Shown piece after piece: positions 1 to 9,900 of a stretch of DNA of 36,927 nt. A program made the translations under genes and the position numbers. The notes under the pieces were generated by a model, which was not told the DNA's origin, searched no databases, and worked only from the letters and a program-made list of their open reading frames with translations. The DNA is from Aidingimonas lacisalsi (GTDB lineage: Bacteria; Pseudomonadota; Gammaproteobacteria; Pseudomonadales; Halomonadaceae), in NCBI RefSeq assembly GCF_008079445.1, contig NZ_VRYH01000015.1:1-36927 (forward strand). Direction: 5' to 3'. The first letter of the stretch is position 1. Each line of letters opens with the position of its first letter.

Positions 1-64
1 TCGAGATGCCGTGTGGTGCCCCATGCACCCGCAGATGGCGTGAATCTTCATCTTGGCACATGGA

Positions 65-77
65 GGGACGGGTCCAT
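65..77 (+). repeat. 13-bp repeat, inverted copy at far end of cluster
   Basis: The 13-mer GGGACGGGTCCAT lies here, and its exact reverse complement lies at 36848-36860, beyond the last gene. Both copies sit within a few dozen bases of a REP-like palindrome. The simplest reading is that the 13-mer belongs to a longer dispersed intergenic repeat typical of this genome. A functional boundary of the cluster is possible but nothing else supports it. Confidence 0.5.
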
Positions 78-109
78 CCCATTTCCTACAATCCCCGCTG
101 CCGATTCCA

Positions 110-133
110 GGTAGGAGCGACTTCAGTCGCGAT
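110..133 (+). repeat. REP-like palindrome
   Basis: A GTAGGAGCGACT...AGTCGCGATG element contains a perfect 6-bp stem, GCGACT at 117-122 and AGTCGC at 125-130, around a 2-base loop. The GTAGGAGC head followed by a short GC palindrome and CGATG is the form of dispersed REP-like elements in Pseudomonas and Halomonas relatives. Related elements lie after the last gene at 36759-36780 and, in the opposite orientation, at 36809-36845. It probably marks the edge of the preceding transcription unit. There is no T-tract, so I do not call it an intrinsic terminator. Confidence 0.6.
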
Positions 134-242
134 GGGTGTCGACCGCCTCTTTGATCCCGTGATCTTTGCCCCGGCGTCTCTTTTTCTGCGTCTGAGTTGC
201 CTCTCTGTCTCAAACGATAGTGATGCCCTTGGAGACGCATCC

Positions 243-287
243 ATCGGATGATAGAACGCATTCACGTGTTACATCATGTCATCCGAT
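243..287. promoter_or_regulatory. Inverted repeat, operator-like
   Basis: ATCGGATGA at 243-251 is the exact reverse complement of TCATCCGAT at 279-287, with a 27-base spacer that contains the palindrome CACGTG (263-268). The arms are too far apart and too AT-containing to be a good terminator, so a regulator-binding site is more plausible. No regulator gene lies in the window to pair with it. Confidence 0.3.
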
Positions 288-370
288 CGACCATGCGATG
301 ATATTGAATTATTTCATTTCTGTAATACGTTTGTACGAATTGAGCGTTAAAGAAAAGGAATGTGTTCAAA

Positions 371-399
371 TTGTATCGTTAGGTAATGTTTGCTAGCTT
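371..399 (+). promoter_or_regulatory. Weak sigma70-type promoter candidate
   Basis: A -35-like TTGTAT (371-376) is followed after 17 bases by TAGCTT (394-399), which is preceded by TGC to give an extended -10 form. The -10 hexamer matches the consensus poorly (3 of 6). It is listed because it is in the right place, in AT-rich DNA ahead of a seven-gene cluster. Transcription start mapping could easily place the real promoter elsewhere in 290-480. Confidence 0.2.
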
Positions 400-410
400 T
401 TTCATCATCG

Positions 411-441
411 CTTGACGGTAATCATGATCAAAATCGTCAAG
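411..441. promoter_or_regulatory. Inverted repeat near cluster promoter region
   Basis: CTTGACG (411-417) and CGTCAAG (435-441) are exact inverted arms 17 bases apart, and an 8-bp perfect palindrome ATCATGAT (421-428) lies between them. The nested symmetry just downstream of the promoter candidate is what a repressor or activator dimer site would look like. No matching regulator is encoded in the window. Confidence 0.3.
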
Positions 442-548
442 AAGCTTAGTCGCGAACGCACTATGTTGTCGTGACGCAGGGATTGACACGGGGCCATAGC
501 CGTTCCGTGCATCATAACGAGAACCGACGACCATCGGGACAACAACGA

Positions 549-1943
549 ATGCTCGAACGAATCCTACCTGGGCGGCGTAGCAGGGCGCTGCCGTTGTGTC
601 TGGGGCTCGGTATGGCCATGGGGCTGGGCAGTTCCCCCGCGCATGCTGCCGGCCTTCTCGACATCTACGAGATGGCCAAGAACAACGACCCACGTTATCA
701 GGAAGAATTTTACGGCAAGGAAGCGACGGACGAGCGTTATTACCAGGCGCGCTCTGCTTTGTTGCCACAAGTCAGTTTGACGGCCTCGCGAACCGAAACG
801 AGCCAGGATATCGTCAGCTCCGATAACGAGGAGTACGCCAGCGGGTCGACCTCCTACCCTTCGACGACCTATGGAGCCTCGATCGAGCAGTCGATTTACG
901 ACTACTCGCGTTGGGCTGCGTTCGACAAGGCCAAGCTGGAAATCAAGCAGGCCGCTTCCGAATTGGAAGTCGCGCGTCAGGATCTGTTTCTACGCGTGGC
1001 CGAACGCTATTTCGATGCACTTTCGCTGCGTGAAACGCTGACCTATCTACAAGCCGAGAAAGAATCCGTCGAGACCAACCTGGAGCAGGTCAGGGCACGA
1101 TACGAAGATGGGCTTGCGCGGGAAGTCGACTTTCTGGATGCCCAGGCGCGTTTCCAGCAGGTCGATGCCCGGGAAATCGAAGTGCGCAACGAGTTGCGCG
1201 ATGCGCTGGAAGGATTGGCGGAAATTACCGGTCAACGCCCGACGACACTCCAGCCCGTCACGGACCAACTGCAACTCGAACGGCCGGATCCCGACTCGCT
1301 GGAAGCCTGGGAAGAACTGGCTCGGGAACGTAGTCCGCGCTTGAAAGCGGCACGGCTCTCTGCCGACGTTGCCAGCCAGGCTCTCAAGGAGAGCAAAGGT
1401 GGACATTACCCCACGCTGGATCTCAGCCTCAATTATAACAGCGACGATACCGAAGGGTCGCTGTTCGGTGGCGGCAGCGAGGTGGACACGCAGGAAATCG
1501 CCGTTTCCCTGAATGTCCCGGTCTATAGCGGTGGACGCACGTCGTCGAACGTGCGCGAAGGCCAGAGCCTGCTCGAAGCCAGTCGCTCGCGCCTGGAACG
1601 AGTCACGCGCGAACTCAATCGTGAAGTCCGGGCGGGATATCAGGGCATCATCACCGCCATCTCACGTGAGCGTTCCCTGGAGCAGTCTCTGGAGGCCAGC
1701 AAACGCGTCGTCGAGTCGCGGGAGGTCGGGGTCGAAGCCGGCACGACTCCCTTGCTGGATCTGCTCGATGCCGAACGTGATCTCTTCTATGCACGCAGTG
1801 AATTGGCGAGCGCCCGTTACGATTATTTGATGAGCATTCTCAGTCTCAAGCATGCGGCCGGTGTGATCAATGTCGATGACCTGGCGCAGATCGATGCGAT
1901 GATGGGAGAGCAGGTCGATGTCCTTGCCATGGGCCAACGCTGA
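549..1943 (+). CDS. TolC-family outer membrane channel protein
   Basis: 464 residues, close to the usual TolC length. TolC proteins are trimeric outer-membrane beta-barrels with a long periplasmic helical tunnel and form the exit duct of type I secretion and efflux systems. The N-terminus has an Arg-rich head, a hydrophobic core and a signal-peptidase I site after AHA (residue 33), giving a mature start AGLLDIYEMAKNNDP. That DIY..A..NDP opening is typical of the TolC N-terminal helix. Long charged helices with a repeated internal layout follow. The C-terminal GTTPLLDLLDAERDLFYAR and SARYDYL segments match the second-half TolC signature. I chose ATG 549, with GGGA at 536-539. The frame is open from a GTG at 471, but that start lacks a ribosome site and would bury the signal peptide. 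It is first in the cluster and overlaps the next gene by 26 bases, so it is probably the export duct for the giant protein. Confidence 0.93.
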   Translation: MLERILPGRRSRALPLCLGLGMAMGLGSSPAHAAGLLDIYEMAKNNDPRYQEEFYGKEATDERYYQARSALLPQVSLTASRTETSQDIVSSDNEEYASGSTSYPSTTYGASIEQSIYDYSRWAAFDKAKLEIKQAASELEVARQDLFLRVAERYFDALSLRETLTYLQAEKESVETNLEQVRARYEDGLAREVDFLDAQARFQQVDAREIEVRNELRDALEGLAEITGQRPTTLQPVTDQLQLERPDPDSLEAWEELARERSPRLKAARLSADVASQALKESKGGHYPTLDLSLNYNSDDTEGSLFGGGSEVDTQEIAVSLNVPVYSGGRTSSNVREGQSLLEASRSRLERVTRELNREVRAGYQGIITAISRERSLEQSLEASKRVVESREVGVEAGTTPLLDLLDAERDLFYARSELASARYDYLMSILSLKHAAGVINVDDLAQIDAMMGEQVDVLAMGQR

Positions 1944-2859
1944 TCCGGGTCGGTTCATCGCCGGTAACCGGGCTGCCGAGGCGCTTCAGGTCATGCTCAA
2001 CGTACTGGCCGTCCCCTACCTGAGTGAGAAATCGGCCAAATGTCGGCCAGGACACTGGTCGACGCAGCGTTGCCTGTTCAGCGTGCCTGTCGAGTTGGTG
2101 TCTCCCGACACGCTGGTTGACGCTCTCGGTCATGTCCTGAGCGAACTGGGGATGACGGATGACGATGCCCGCGAATGCCTGGCGCCGCTGCATGACCACC
2201 TCGATGACGGCCGGGCGCTGCCTCATTTTCTGCATCTCGGCGTCGAGGACGATCGTTGTAAGATTTACTGGGAATCGCCGCTGCCGGACCCCATACCGCG
2301 TGATTCGCGTTTCGTACTGTACCGGGCATGGAAGTGGCGGGCCGGTGAATCCGTGGCGCGTTCCGATTACGTGCTGCTACCCACGGCCGGAGAGGCGCGC
2401 CAGGCGATCGAGCGTGAACTGGCAGAGCAACCGGCATCGCCGCTGCACGATGTTATCGAGCAATTGCAGATCAGCTATGCCCTGGGTCAGACATCCTGGC
2501 CACCACTCACTGTTCGGGTCGAAGAAATCCAGGCAGGCCGTGCCACCGGGCGAGACTCCTTGAATCTGCACCTTCATCAGGCCGACCTGCCCCTGGGCAC
2601 GCTGGCAGGCACTCTGTTCAGTCTGACGCGTGACTGGCGTTCGGCTGCCCGCGAGACTCTGGTGTCGTGGATGGCCAAGCATGGCAATGAAACCCTCAGC
2701 AATCTCTCCTTCGGCTGCGACCGGGGTGGGCAGTCGTTCCTCACCTGTTATCACGGCACGACCCGTCATCACCCCACACGCACCGCACAGCCGCGACGCA
2801 GCGATCGTATTCCGGGCAGTGCAAGACATGCCCGACAACCGGCACCCCAAACCGTCTGA
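1918..2859 (+). CDS. Hypothetical protein of unknown family
   Basis: 313 residues, no signal peptide and no membrane segment, so probably cytoplasmic. I do not recognise the family. The start ATG at 1918 has a strong GGAGAG site (1905-1910), placed inside the end of the TolC gene, so translation is likely coupled. Two similar stretches can be seen: HFLHLGVEDDRCKIYWESP in the first half and LSFGCDRGGQSFLTCYHG near the end. Both follow a strand-GhD-x-(K)-x-Y pattern. This faintly recalls the repeated strands of ABBA-fold aromatic prenyltransferases, but that is a hunch and not an assignment. The last 30 or so residues are rich in Arg, His and Pro and probably disordered. Placed between a TolC duct and SapC, ahead of the giant gene, it is likely an accessory to production or export of the giant protein. 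It ends 18 bases before the SapC start. Confidence 0.8.
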   Translation: MSLPWANADPGRFIAGNRAAEALQVMLNVLAVPYLSEKSAKCRPGHWSTQRCLFSVPVELVSPDTLVDALGHVLSELGMTDDDARECLAPLHDHLDDGRALPHFLHLGVEDDRCKIYWESPLPDPIPRDSRFVLYRAWKWRAGESVARSDYVLLPTAGEARQAIERELAEQPASPLHDVIEQLQISYALGQTSWPPLTVRVEEIQAGRATGRDSLNLHLHQADLPLGTLAGTLFSLTRDWRSAARETLVSWMAKHGNETLSNLSFGCDRGGQSFLTCYHGTTRHHPTRTAQPRRSDRIPGSARHARQPAPQTV

Positions 2860-2877
2860 CATCACCTGGAGTCTTCC

Positions 2878-3720
2878 ATGGCGACACAACTGTTGATCTA
2901 TCGTAACGTTCAGCCCGTCACTCGCGACAAGCACGGCGAGCTCTATCTCAAGGCCGGCAAAGACTTTGCCTTCGCGAAGGAAGTCAACTCGGTCCCTTTG
3001 ATGGCGGCGGAATTTCCCGCAGCGGCCAGCGACTTGCCGATCGTATTCACCGACGCCGACGATGGCGTGCTGCCGGTGGCGGTGCTCGGCATCGAGCGCG
3101 ATGTCAACCTGATGGTCGATGACGACCATCGTTGGCGCGGCGAATACGTGCCGGCCTTCTTCCGCCGCTACCCCTTCGTGTTCGCGTCCGCCTCGGATGG
3201 CAAGACGTTCACGTTGTGCATCGATGAGGATTACGAAGGCCTCAACGGTGAGGGGCGTGGCGAACGTCTGTTCGATGCTGACGGCGAGCAGACCCAGTAT
3301 CTCTCCCGTGTCCTGTCGTTCCTGCAGGACTATCAGGCGCATTTCCAGCGCACGCGCGCCTTCTGTCGTCGTCTGGCCGAACTGGAGCTGCTCGAATCGG
3401 TCGAGGCGCAGGTGCGGCTGCCGGAAGGTGGTCGTCGAACATTGACTGGGTTCAAGGCGATCAATCGTAACAAGCTCAAGGAGCTCTCCGCCGAGCAACT
3501 GCAGACATTGATGAGTAACGATGAACTGGAGCTGATGCATATCCATCTGCAGTCGATGCGCAATTTCAATCGTCTGACCCGGCTGGCACAGGGTGGTGAG
3601 GCCGTGGATGCCCAGGCCAAACCCGATCCGGCAGCCGAGGATACCGGCGACGACGCCAAGGCGTCGCCGACCGCCGGTGGTGCGTCATCCGATCAGGAAG
3701 CCAATACCTCGTTGCACTGA
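2878..3720 (+). CDS. SapC-family protein
   Basis: 280 residues. The body, from LIYRNVQPVTRDKHG through EVNSVPLMAAEFPAAASDLPIVF to the MHIHLQSMRNFNRL end, is the recognisable SapC family layout. SapC is named for the first gene of the Campylobacter fetus sapCDEF operon, whose other products form a type I exporter for the S-layer protein; SapC's own role is not established. No signal peptide or membrane segment is seen, so it is likely cytoplasmic. After about residue 240 comes an acidic, Ala/Ser-rich tail that looks disordered. ATG 2878 has GGAG at 2868-2871. The link to S-layer-type export fits its place immediately before a giant surface-type protein, where it may act as a chaperone or escort (inference). 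Confidence 0.85.
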   Translation: MATQLLIYRNVQPVTRDKHGELYLKAGKDFAFAKEVNSVPLMAAEFPAAASDLPIVFTDADDGVLPVAVLGIERDVNLMVDDDHRWRGEYVPAFFRRYPFVFASASDGKTFTLCIDEDYEGLNGEGRGERLFDADGEQTQYLSRVLSFLQDYQAHFQRTRAFCRRLAELELLESVEAQVRLPEGGRRTLTGFKAINRNKLKELSAEQLQTLMSNDELELMHIHLQSMRNFNRLTRLAQGGEAVDAQAKPDPAAEDTGDDAKASPTAGGASSDQEANTSLH

Positions 3721-3770
3721 ACCGTCGAGCGCCGTTGTCGTTCATTGCCATCAATCGAGTAAGCGCCTCA

Positions 3771-3774
3771 GGAG
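3771..3774 (+). promoter_or_regulatory. Ribosome binding site deciding the giant gene start
   Basis: GGAG, 7 bases ahead of ATG 3782. The same frame is open back to 3593, inside the SapC gene, but those extra 63 codons have no ribosome site, overlap SapC and read as Pro/Arg/His-rich out-of-frame sequence. The 61-base gap after the SapC stop and this site set the start at 3782. Confidence 0.8.
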
Positions 3775-3781
3775 TTTAGTC

Positions 3782-3940
3782 ATGCCTCGCTCATTCCGTC
3801 CCCTCCGGAAGCCTCTCTCCAAGCTCGTTGCGCAGCTGTCCCGGCGTCACAGACAGCCGGCGCGCGCCATGGCGGAACGTTCGGCGTTCCGCTTCGAAGG
3901 GCTGGAGCCGCGCATGCTGCTCTCCGCCGATCCTGTCAGC
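3782..3940 (+). other. LEPR-XLL-type N-terminal targeting motif
   Basis: The first 40 residues carry many Arg/Lys and no hydrophobic core. They are followed by FRFEGLEPRMLLSADP, with LEPRMLLS at 3902-3925. An LEPRxLLS motif near the N-terminus is the hallmark of the LEPR-XLL domain, found at the start of very large repetitive bacterial proteins. Its function is not established to my knowledge. A sorting or leader signal read by the machinery encoded downstream is the natural guess, because nothing else at either end looks like an export signal. Confidence 0.8.
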
Positions 3941-6900
3941 GTGTCCGCGGGCGGAGCCGCCGACATGGAAGTCCGGGTCGTCGAGCAGGATAACGAGAAG
4001 ATGGTGCAGGTCGTCGATCGCAATGGCGAGGGCGAAGACGGCGGCGATCAGGTGATGGGCGAAGCGAAGCTCGAGGATCTGAAGAACCGTGAGGGGGACA
4101 ACGGCGATATCCAGATTACCGGCAGCGATGACGACGATACGCTGTCGTTTGACGAATCAGTGTTGGGGGAGGCCGGCGACCTTCTGATCACCTTCGATGC
4201 CGGCGATGGCAACGACACCCTGGAAACGGCGAACAGTGAGGGGCTGCTCGTCGATTTCGTGGGAGGCGAAGGCAGTGACCGTGTCGTCGGCGACGATGCC
4301 TCGGGCACGTCGTGGACGATCGATGGCGACGGTGAGGGGGAAAGCGAGGACGGCGATATCACCTTCTCGGGAATCTCCGATATCGATGCGTCGGCCGGTA
4401 ATGAGCAGGAACTGCACAGCAGCCTGGAGACGACCTGGCGGGTCAACGACGACCGCAACGTCACCATCGAGAACGTCACGCTGGAAGGCATCGATAAGCT
4501 CTATGGCAGCGACAGCGCCACCTTGAGCTACGAAGAGTACAACGAAGGCGTAACGGTCGATCTCGGCGCAGGCGAAGCGGCCGGAGTCGATGAAATCAGC
4601 GGATTCCGTGACCTTGTCGGTTCCGACGGTGACGATATCCTGGCCGGCAACGACCTGGACAACACCATCGATGGCGGCCAGGGCGCCAACCTGCTGATCT
4701 CCGTGGGCGGCGAGGATACCTTCGAAAGCCGGGAAGATGCCGACGATACCTATCTGGTCGATCGGGCGAACGACGATCTCACGCTGAGCAGCGACGGTGA
4801 TTCGGCCACGCTCGATATCGGTGGCAGCAACAGCATGTCGTTCAACGGTCATCCGACCGAAATCATCCTGGGAGCCTCGGGTTCGGGGCAGACTCTCGAT
4901 GCCTCCGGCTACGGCCTGGGTGGGGTGACCTTCCAACTGCGTGGTGATGGCGTGACGGCCATCGGCTCCGGTCAGGACGATCTCTTCGTACTGTCGTCCG
5001 AGGGTAGCGGCGACCTCCAGGGCAACGGCAACGGCGATGAAGGCGACATGATCCAGGTCGAGTCGGATAGCGACATGATGCTGGACGATGATGGCCTGAC
5101 CTTCGGCGGGACGGGAACGCCTGCTTATACCTTCAGTGATGACATCGAAATGGCCGCCCTGAGCGGCGGCGATAGCGCCAATACCCTCGATGCCAGCGGT
5201 TTCTCCGGCGACGTGCGTCTGGAAGGCCGTGGGGGTGACGACACCTTGATCGGCGGTAGTGGCAACGATCTGCTCGATGGCGGTGCCGGCAACGATACCC
5301 TGAAAGGCAACGGCGGTGATGACGTACTGTTCGGCAATGTCGGTGATAACGAACTCACCGGCGGAGGCGGTGACGATACCGTCATGGGCATCACCGATGG
5401 CTGGATGGATCTCGACGACGGCGAACTCATCCACACCGATCAGCTCGAAGAGCAGACCCTGAGCTGGGATGGTGAGAGTGGCGAGACCGTCGCGTTCCAT
5501 TTCGATGGCGGTGTCAGCGACATTGAATTGACGGCCAATGCCGAGGCATTGGAAATTCAGCGGGCCATCGAGAGCATCGACGGCATCGGTGAAGGCAATG
5601 TCCAGGTCTCGCGGGAATTCGTCGAGGACGATGAGGGTAACCACGAATCGATCGACTGGACCGTGCGTTTCGTCGGCAAGTTCGCCGAAGAGGAGGCGGA
5701 AACCGTTCCGGATATCGCCCTGTTGGGAGTCGCGGCCGCCGGCACGTCAGTCGGTAGCGACTCGGTCGTGAAAGCGAATCGAGACCAGAAACGCCGCATT
5801 GGCACGGATACTTTCAACGACACCTTCAGCGATGCCGTGCTGCAGGCCGATGGCGGCGACACCACGCTCGATGCCGGCGATTACCAGGGCAGTGTCTATC
5901 TCGAAGGCAGCAGCGGTGACGATACCCTGATCGGCGGCCGGGGCGAGACCGAAATCAATGCCGTGGCCGGGGATAACACCCTGATCGCCGGCGCCGGCGA
6001 GAACACGGTCACCGGCGGGGCCGGCGAAGACGAGTTGCGTCTGGAACTGGCGGATGACATTACCGACGTCACGCTCGATGGCGAGTCGTTCACGTTGACC
6101 GATACGGATGACGAGACCACCGATTCCACCTATGAAGCAATCGACAGCGTTTTGGTGGTAGCGGATCAAGACAGCACTGGTGATGTCACCGTCGATGCCG
6201 GCGACTTCAACGGTATCGATGCCTCGACCGCGCTGGCCGACCTGATGTCGGCGGAAGACTTCGAGACGGTGTTCTCGGCCGAAGACGATGGTCAGACGAT
6301 CGACGAGGATAGCGGTGAGATTCAGGGGGCACTGTCACTGGATATCACCCTCGGCAGTGGAGACACCAGGACGGTTGCGCTGGACAGTGCGCGGACGCTG
6401 GGTGACCTGGTCGATATCTTCGATGCCATCGAGGGGGTCGAATCACGTGTCGATCGCGCCGACGGCCGCTGGATCGTCGAGGATACGTCCGGCGGTGATG
6501 GCGACCTGAGTGTCGACGTCCCCTCGGGCTCGGCAATGGAGACATTCGCCGATGCCCTTGGCATGTCGCTGAGTGGCTCGACGTGGCAGAGCGAGGTCTT
6601 CCAGGCCGGTGGCGTCGACATGCAGATGCTGGGTAGCGGCACCTATATCCTGACCGGCAGCGATGGCGATGACCGCTTCGAGCTCGGCGCGGCTGCCGAG
6701 CACGATATCAGCGCAGGAGATGGCAGCGATACCCTGATCGTGACCCATGACGGCGATATGACGATGGGCAGTGGCGAGCTGGCATTCGATCCTGATGGCG
6801 GCAATCAGATCGCCAGCTATAGCGGCATCGAGGTGGCTGACTTGGCAGTGGCTGAGTCGGCGTCCAGTGCGGCCGTGGATGCCAGCGGTTTCAATGGCCA

Positions 6901-9900
6901 GGCGTTGCGTCTGGCAACATCGTCTGAAGGCGAGTTGATTGGTTCCAGTGTGGCCGTGACGGATTTCGATATCGACGTCCAGGGTCTGTCTGCCAACGCT
7001 ATCGACGTCACGGTCAATAATGACCAGAGCCGCGTGACGGCGACGACCGCTCCGACGAGTGGTAATACACCGGTCACGGATCTCTCGGCGTTCGATGCCG
7101 TTTCGCTATCCGGTCAGGATGCCGAACTCGTCTATGCCTGGTCGGACGATGTGACGCTGGAAATCACCGATACCGACCTTGATGAGGACGTCACATTACA
7201 GGCCGCCGGGACACTGACACTGGACGGTGCTGAGCTAAGCACTGATGGCAGCGAGGTCGCCATTACGCTCGATGCCTATCGCATCGATGTGCTGGATACC
7301 GTCATCGAAACCGGCGGTGGCGATTTTGTCGCCAAGGCGAGCGAGATCAATATCGATGAAGGTGCCATTATCGATGCCGGCGATGGCGATCTCGGCATCC
7401 ATGCCCAGCCAACGGGCTTCCTCAACGGCACGCCCAGCAACAGCTTCGTCGATGTCGGGGTGTTCGATCTGTCGGTCACTATCGGTGATGCCGAACTCGC
7501 CGGTTATGACATCACCATCGATGCACGAGTCGTCGATCCGGACCGCTCGCTGTATAACGTCGATACCGGCAATGCCGTCATCGATGGGGCCGCCAATGAG
7601 CCACTCGCCTTTGTCGAAGGGCTGTCGCTGTTCGGCAGCATTTCCACGTTGATTGCCGATACCACGATCGATATCGGCAGTGAGGCGAGCCTGCATGCCA
7701 AGCACAACATCGATATCGATGGCGAGATCGAACTGGCGTCTAGCGTACGACCGACCAAGGCGTGGGGTGTCGGTGTGTCCGTCAGTACCCTCATCGCACG
7801 CTCCAATATCGATGTCAGCGGCGAGCTGATTGCCGATGGCGAGGCCCAAGGCGACGACCCCGACGGTGGCCATGTCACCATTCATTCCCGTGTCGACACG
7901 ACCCAGTCGGTGACGGCCGTGCCCGAAGGGGTGAAAGGCTTTGCTGGTTCGGCCGCGGTCAGCGTACTGGTGACCGAATCGCGAACCATGGTGTGGGATG
8001 ACGCCATGATCGATGCGGCGGGCGATGTCGTCGTCGATGCCAAGACGATCGATCGCAACAGCACATCCGCCACGTCCGGCGCCAGCAAGGGGAAGGTCGG
8101 GATCGCCGCCGCCATCAATGTCGAAACCGGCACCACGGAAGCGCAACTGGCCGGCCAGGTCGACGCCGGTGGCGATATCACCGTCGACGCCACGACGGAA
8201 AAACAATCGATTTCAGGCGCTTACTTCAAGTACATCCCGACGTCATCCAGCGGCGTTTCGGCCGTGGCCGGTACGGCCCCGAGCAATCCCACCAGCGTGG
8301 TCGGCGGACTGTCCAAGAGCAGTAAAGACCTGGCCAAGTCGCCCATGGCATTGGTGATGGACCCGCTCAAGGACAAGCTTGATAGCTGGACCGATACCCT
8401 CAGCGACAAGCTCAAGGTCGATCAACTCAAGGAGAAGTTCTCCAGTGGCGATGGGGAGGCATTCGATATCGCCGCGGCGGTGGCGGTGTCTGTCGACATC
8501 AACGACGCCGACGCCCGCCTGGGCACGACCGTGGATCGCGACGGCAATGCACTCGGCGATGATGCGCGCAGTGATATCTCGGCGGGCGGTGATGTCACCG
8601 TCAATGCGCTGAGCAATCACCGGCCCAGTGTCAGCGCCTCTGGCTCGGCCGCGGAAGACTCGTCTGCCGGTGAGCATACCGAGGGCAATCCGCTCAAGAA
8701 CAAGCTCAAATCCGAGTTGCTCGAGGGCAAGGACTCCAAGGCATCGGCCAGTGGTGAGACGCGTTCCAATCAGCAGGAGACGAACGATAACCAGAGCGAG
8801 GGCGACGAGCAGGCCAAGGTGGCGGTATCCGGGGCGGTCAGCGTCGGCTATCTCGATAACAGCGCCAATGCCGATGTCATGGGCAATGTCGACCTCAATG
8901 CCGATGGCGCCATTGCGGTGGATGCCCAGAGTCTCAACGAAGTCGATCTCGACAGCGTCTTCGGTGCCAACCTCTATAACGAAATCCAGGGTTTCTTCGA
9001 CGATCCCGAAGATAACGTCGATCACGTCAGCACCGATGGCGGCGATGACGGTTTCACCATGCTCGAAAACGGTGACACCGTTCTGGTCGACAAGGATCAT
9101 ACCGCCGGTGGCGAAGCCGGTAATGTCTATGAATTCACCGGCAATGATGCCACGGAAATGGCGCTCGGCGAGGTGGACTTCAGTTCCGGCGACTGGAGCA
9201 AGCTGGGCACCCCGCTGGAACAGCGGATTCCCGATCTGATTTCGACCATCTCGGGTTATTTCAGCGCCAATCTGGGGCTGACCGGGAGCTTCGATAGCTG
9301 GACGCAGGCCACGGCCTCGGGCGAAAAACTGGCGATCGCCGGTGCGGCCAACGTCTTCCTGCTCAATCAGCACAGCGATGCCCGCATTCATGAGGGCGCC
9401 ACCATCAATCTCGATGGGCAGAGCTCGGTGGATGATGTCACGCCACAGGACGGCCAGGATGTCTCCGTTACGGCGAATAACGCCAACGACATCTTTACGC
9501 TCGTCGGTAATCTGCAGCTGCCGGGACTCGGCGGTGCCGGCGAGTTCAGCGCCAAGTGGCTGGACGCGATCGCTCAGGAACCGGGGCTGGGAAGCGAGTC
9601 CGCGGGCAGCGCCATCGGCGCCGCTCTGACCGCCAATGTCCTGGGCAGTGAGGCGACGGCGGCGATCGAATCGGGGGTCGAACTGGTCGCCGATAGTCTC
9701 GATGTCACTGCCGATAACGGCAGCTTGTTGCTCGGCGTCGGGGCGTCCGGTGGCCAGGCCGGGAAAGTGGCATTCAACGCGTCGGCCGTTGCCAATGTCG
9801 TCCAGAACGAGACCGATGCCACCATCGGCGATGGCATCGCCATGCATATCGGCGATGGCAGTGTCGGCGATGATACCGACAACCCGTCGCTGCGCGTCAA

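Larger units (their letters stand above)
134..548 (+). promoter_or_regulatory. AT-rich upstream region of the cluster
   Basis: No believable gene is present between the window start and the TolC gene. From about 250 to 470 the sequence turns distinctly AT-rich compared with the GC-rich coding DNA on its right, which is usual for a promoter region. It holds a 9-bp inverted repeat (243-251/279-287), a 7-bp inverted repeat (411-417/435-441) and a weak promoter candidate (371-399). Because the genes downstream are tightly packed, this is the most likely place for the main promoter of the whole cluster. AT-rich intergenic DNA of this kind is also a common target of H-NS/MvaT-type silencers, but that is only a possibility here. 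Confidence 0.5.

Noticed and set aside
6-251. 81-codon frame before the cluster
   Set aside because: It runs through the REP-like palindrome, has no ribosome site and shows no protein-like pattern.
2377-3546. 389-codon open frame on the - strand
   Set aside because: It spans antisense to two well-supported + strand genes and has no domain or ribosome site of note.
3593-3781. 63-codon upstream extension of the giant frame
   Set aside because: It overlaps the SapC gene, lacks a ribosome site and reads as Pro/Arg/His-rich out-of-frame sequence, while ATG 3782 has GGAG at 7 bases.
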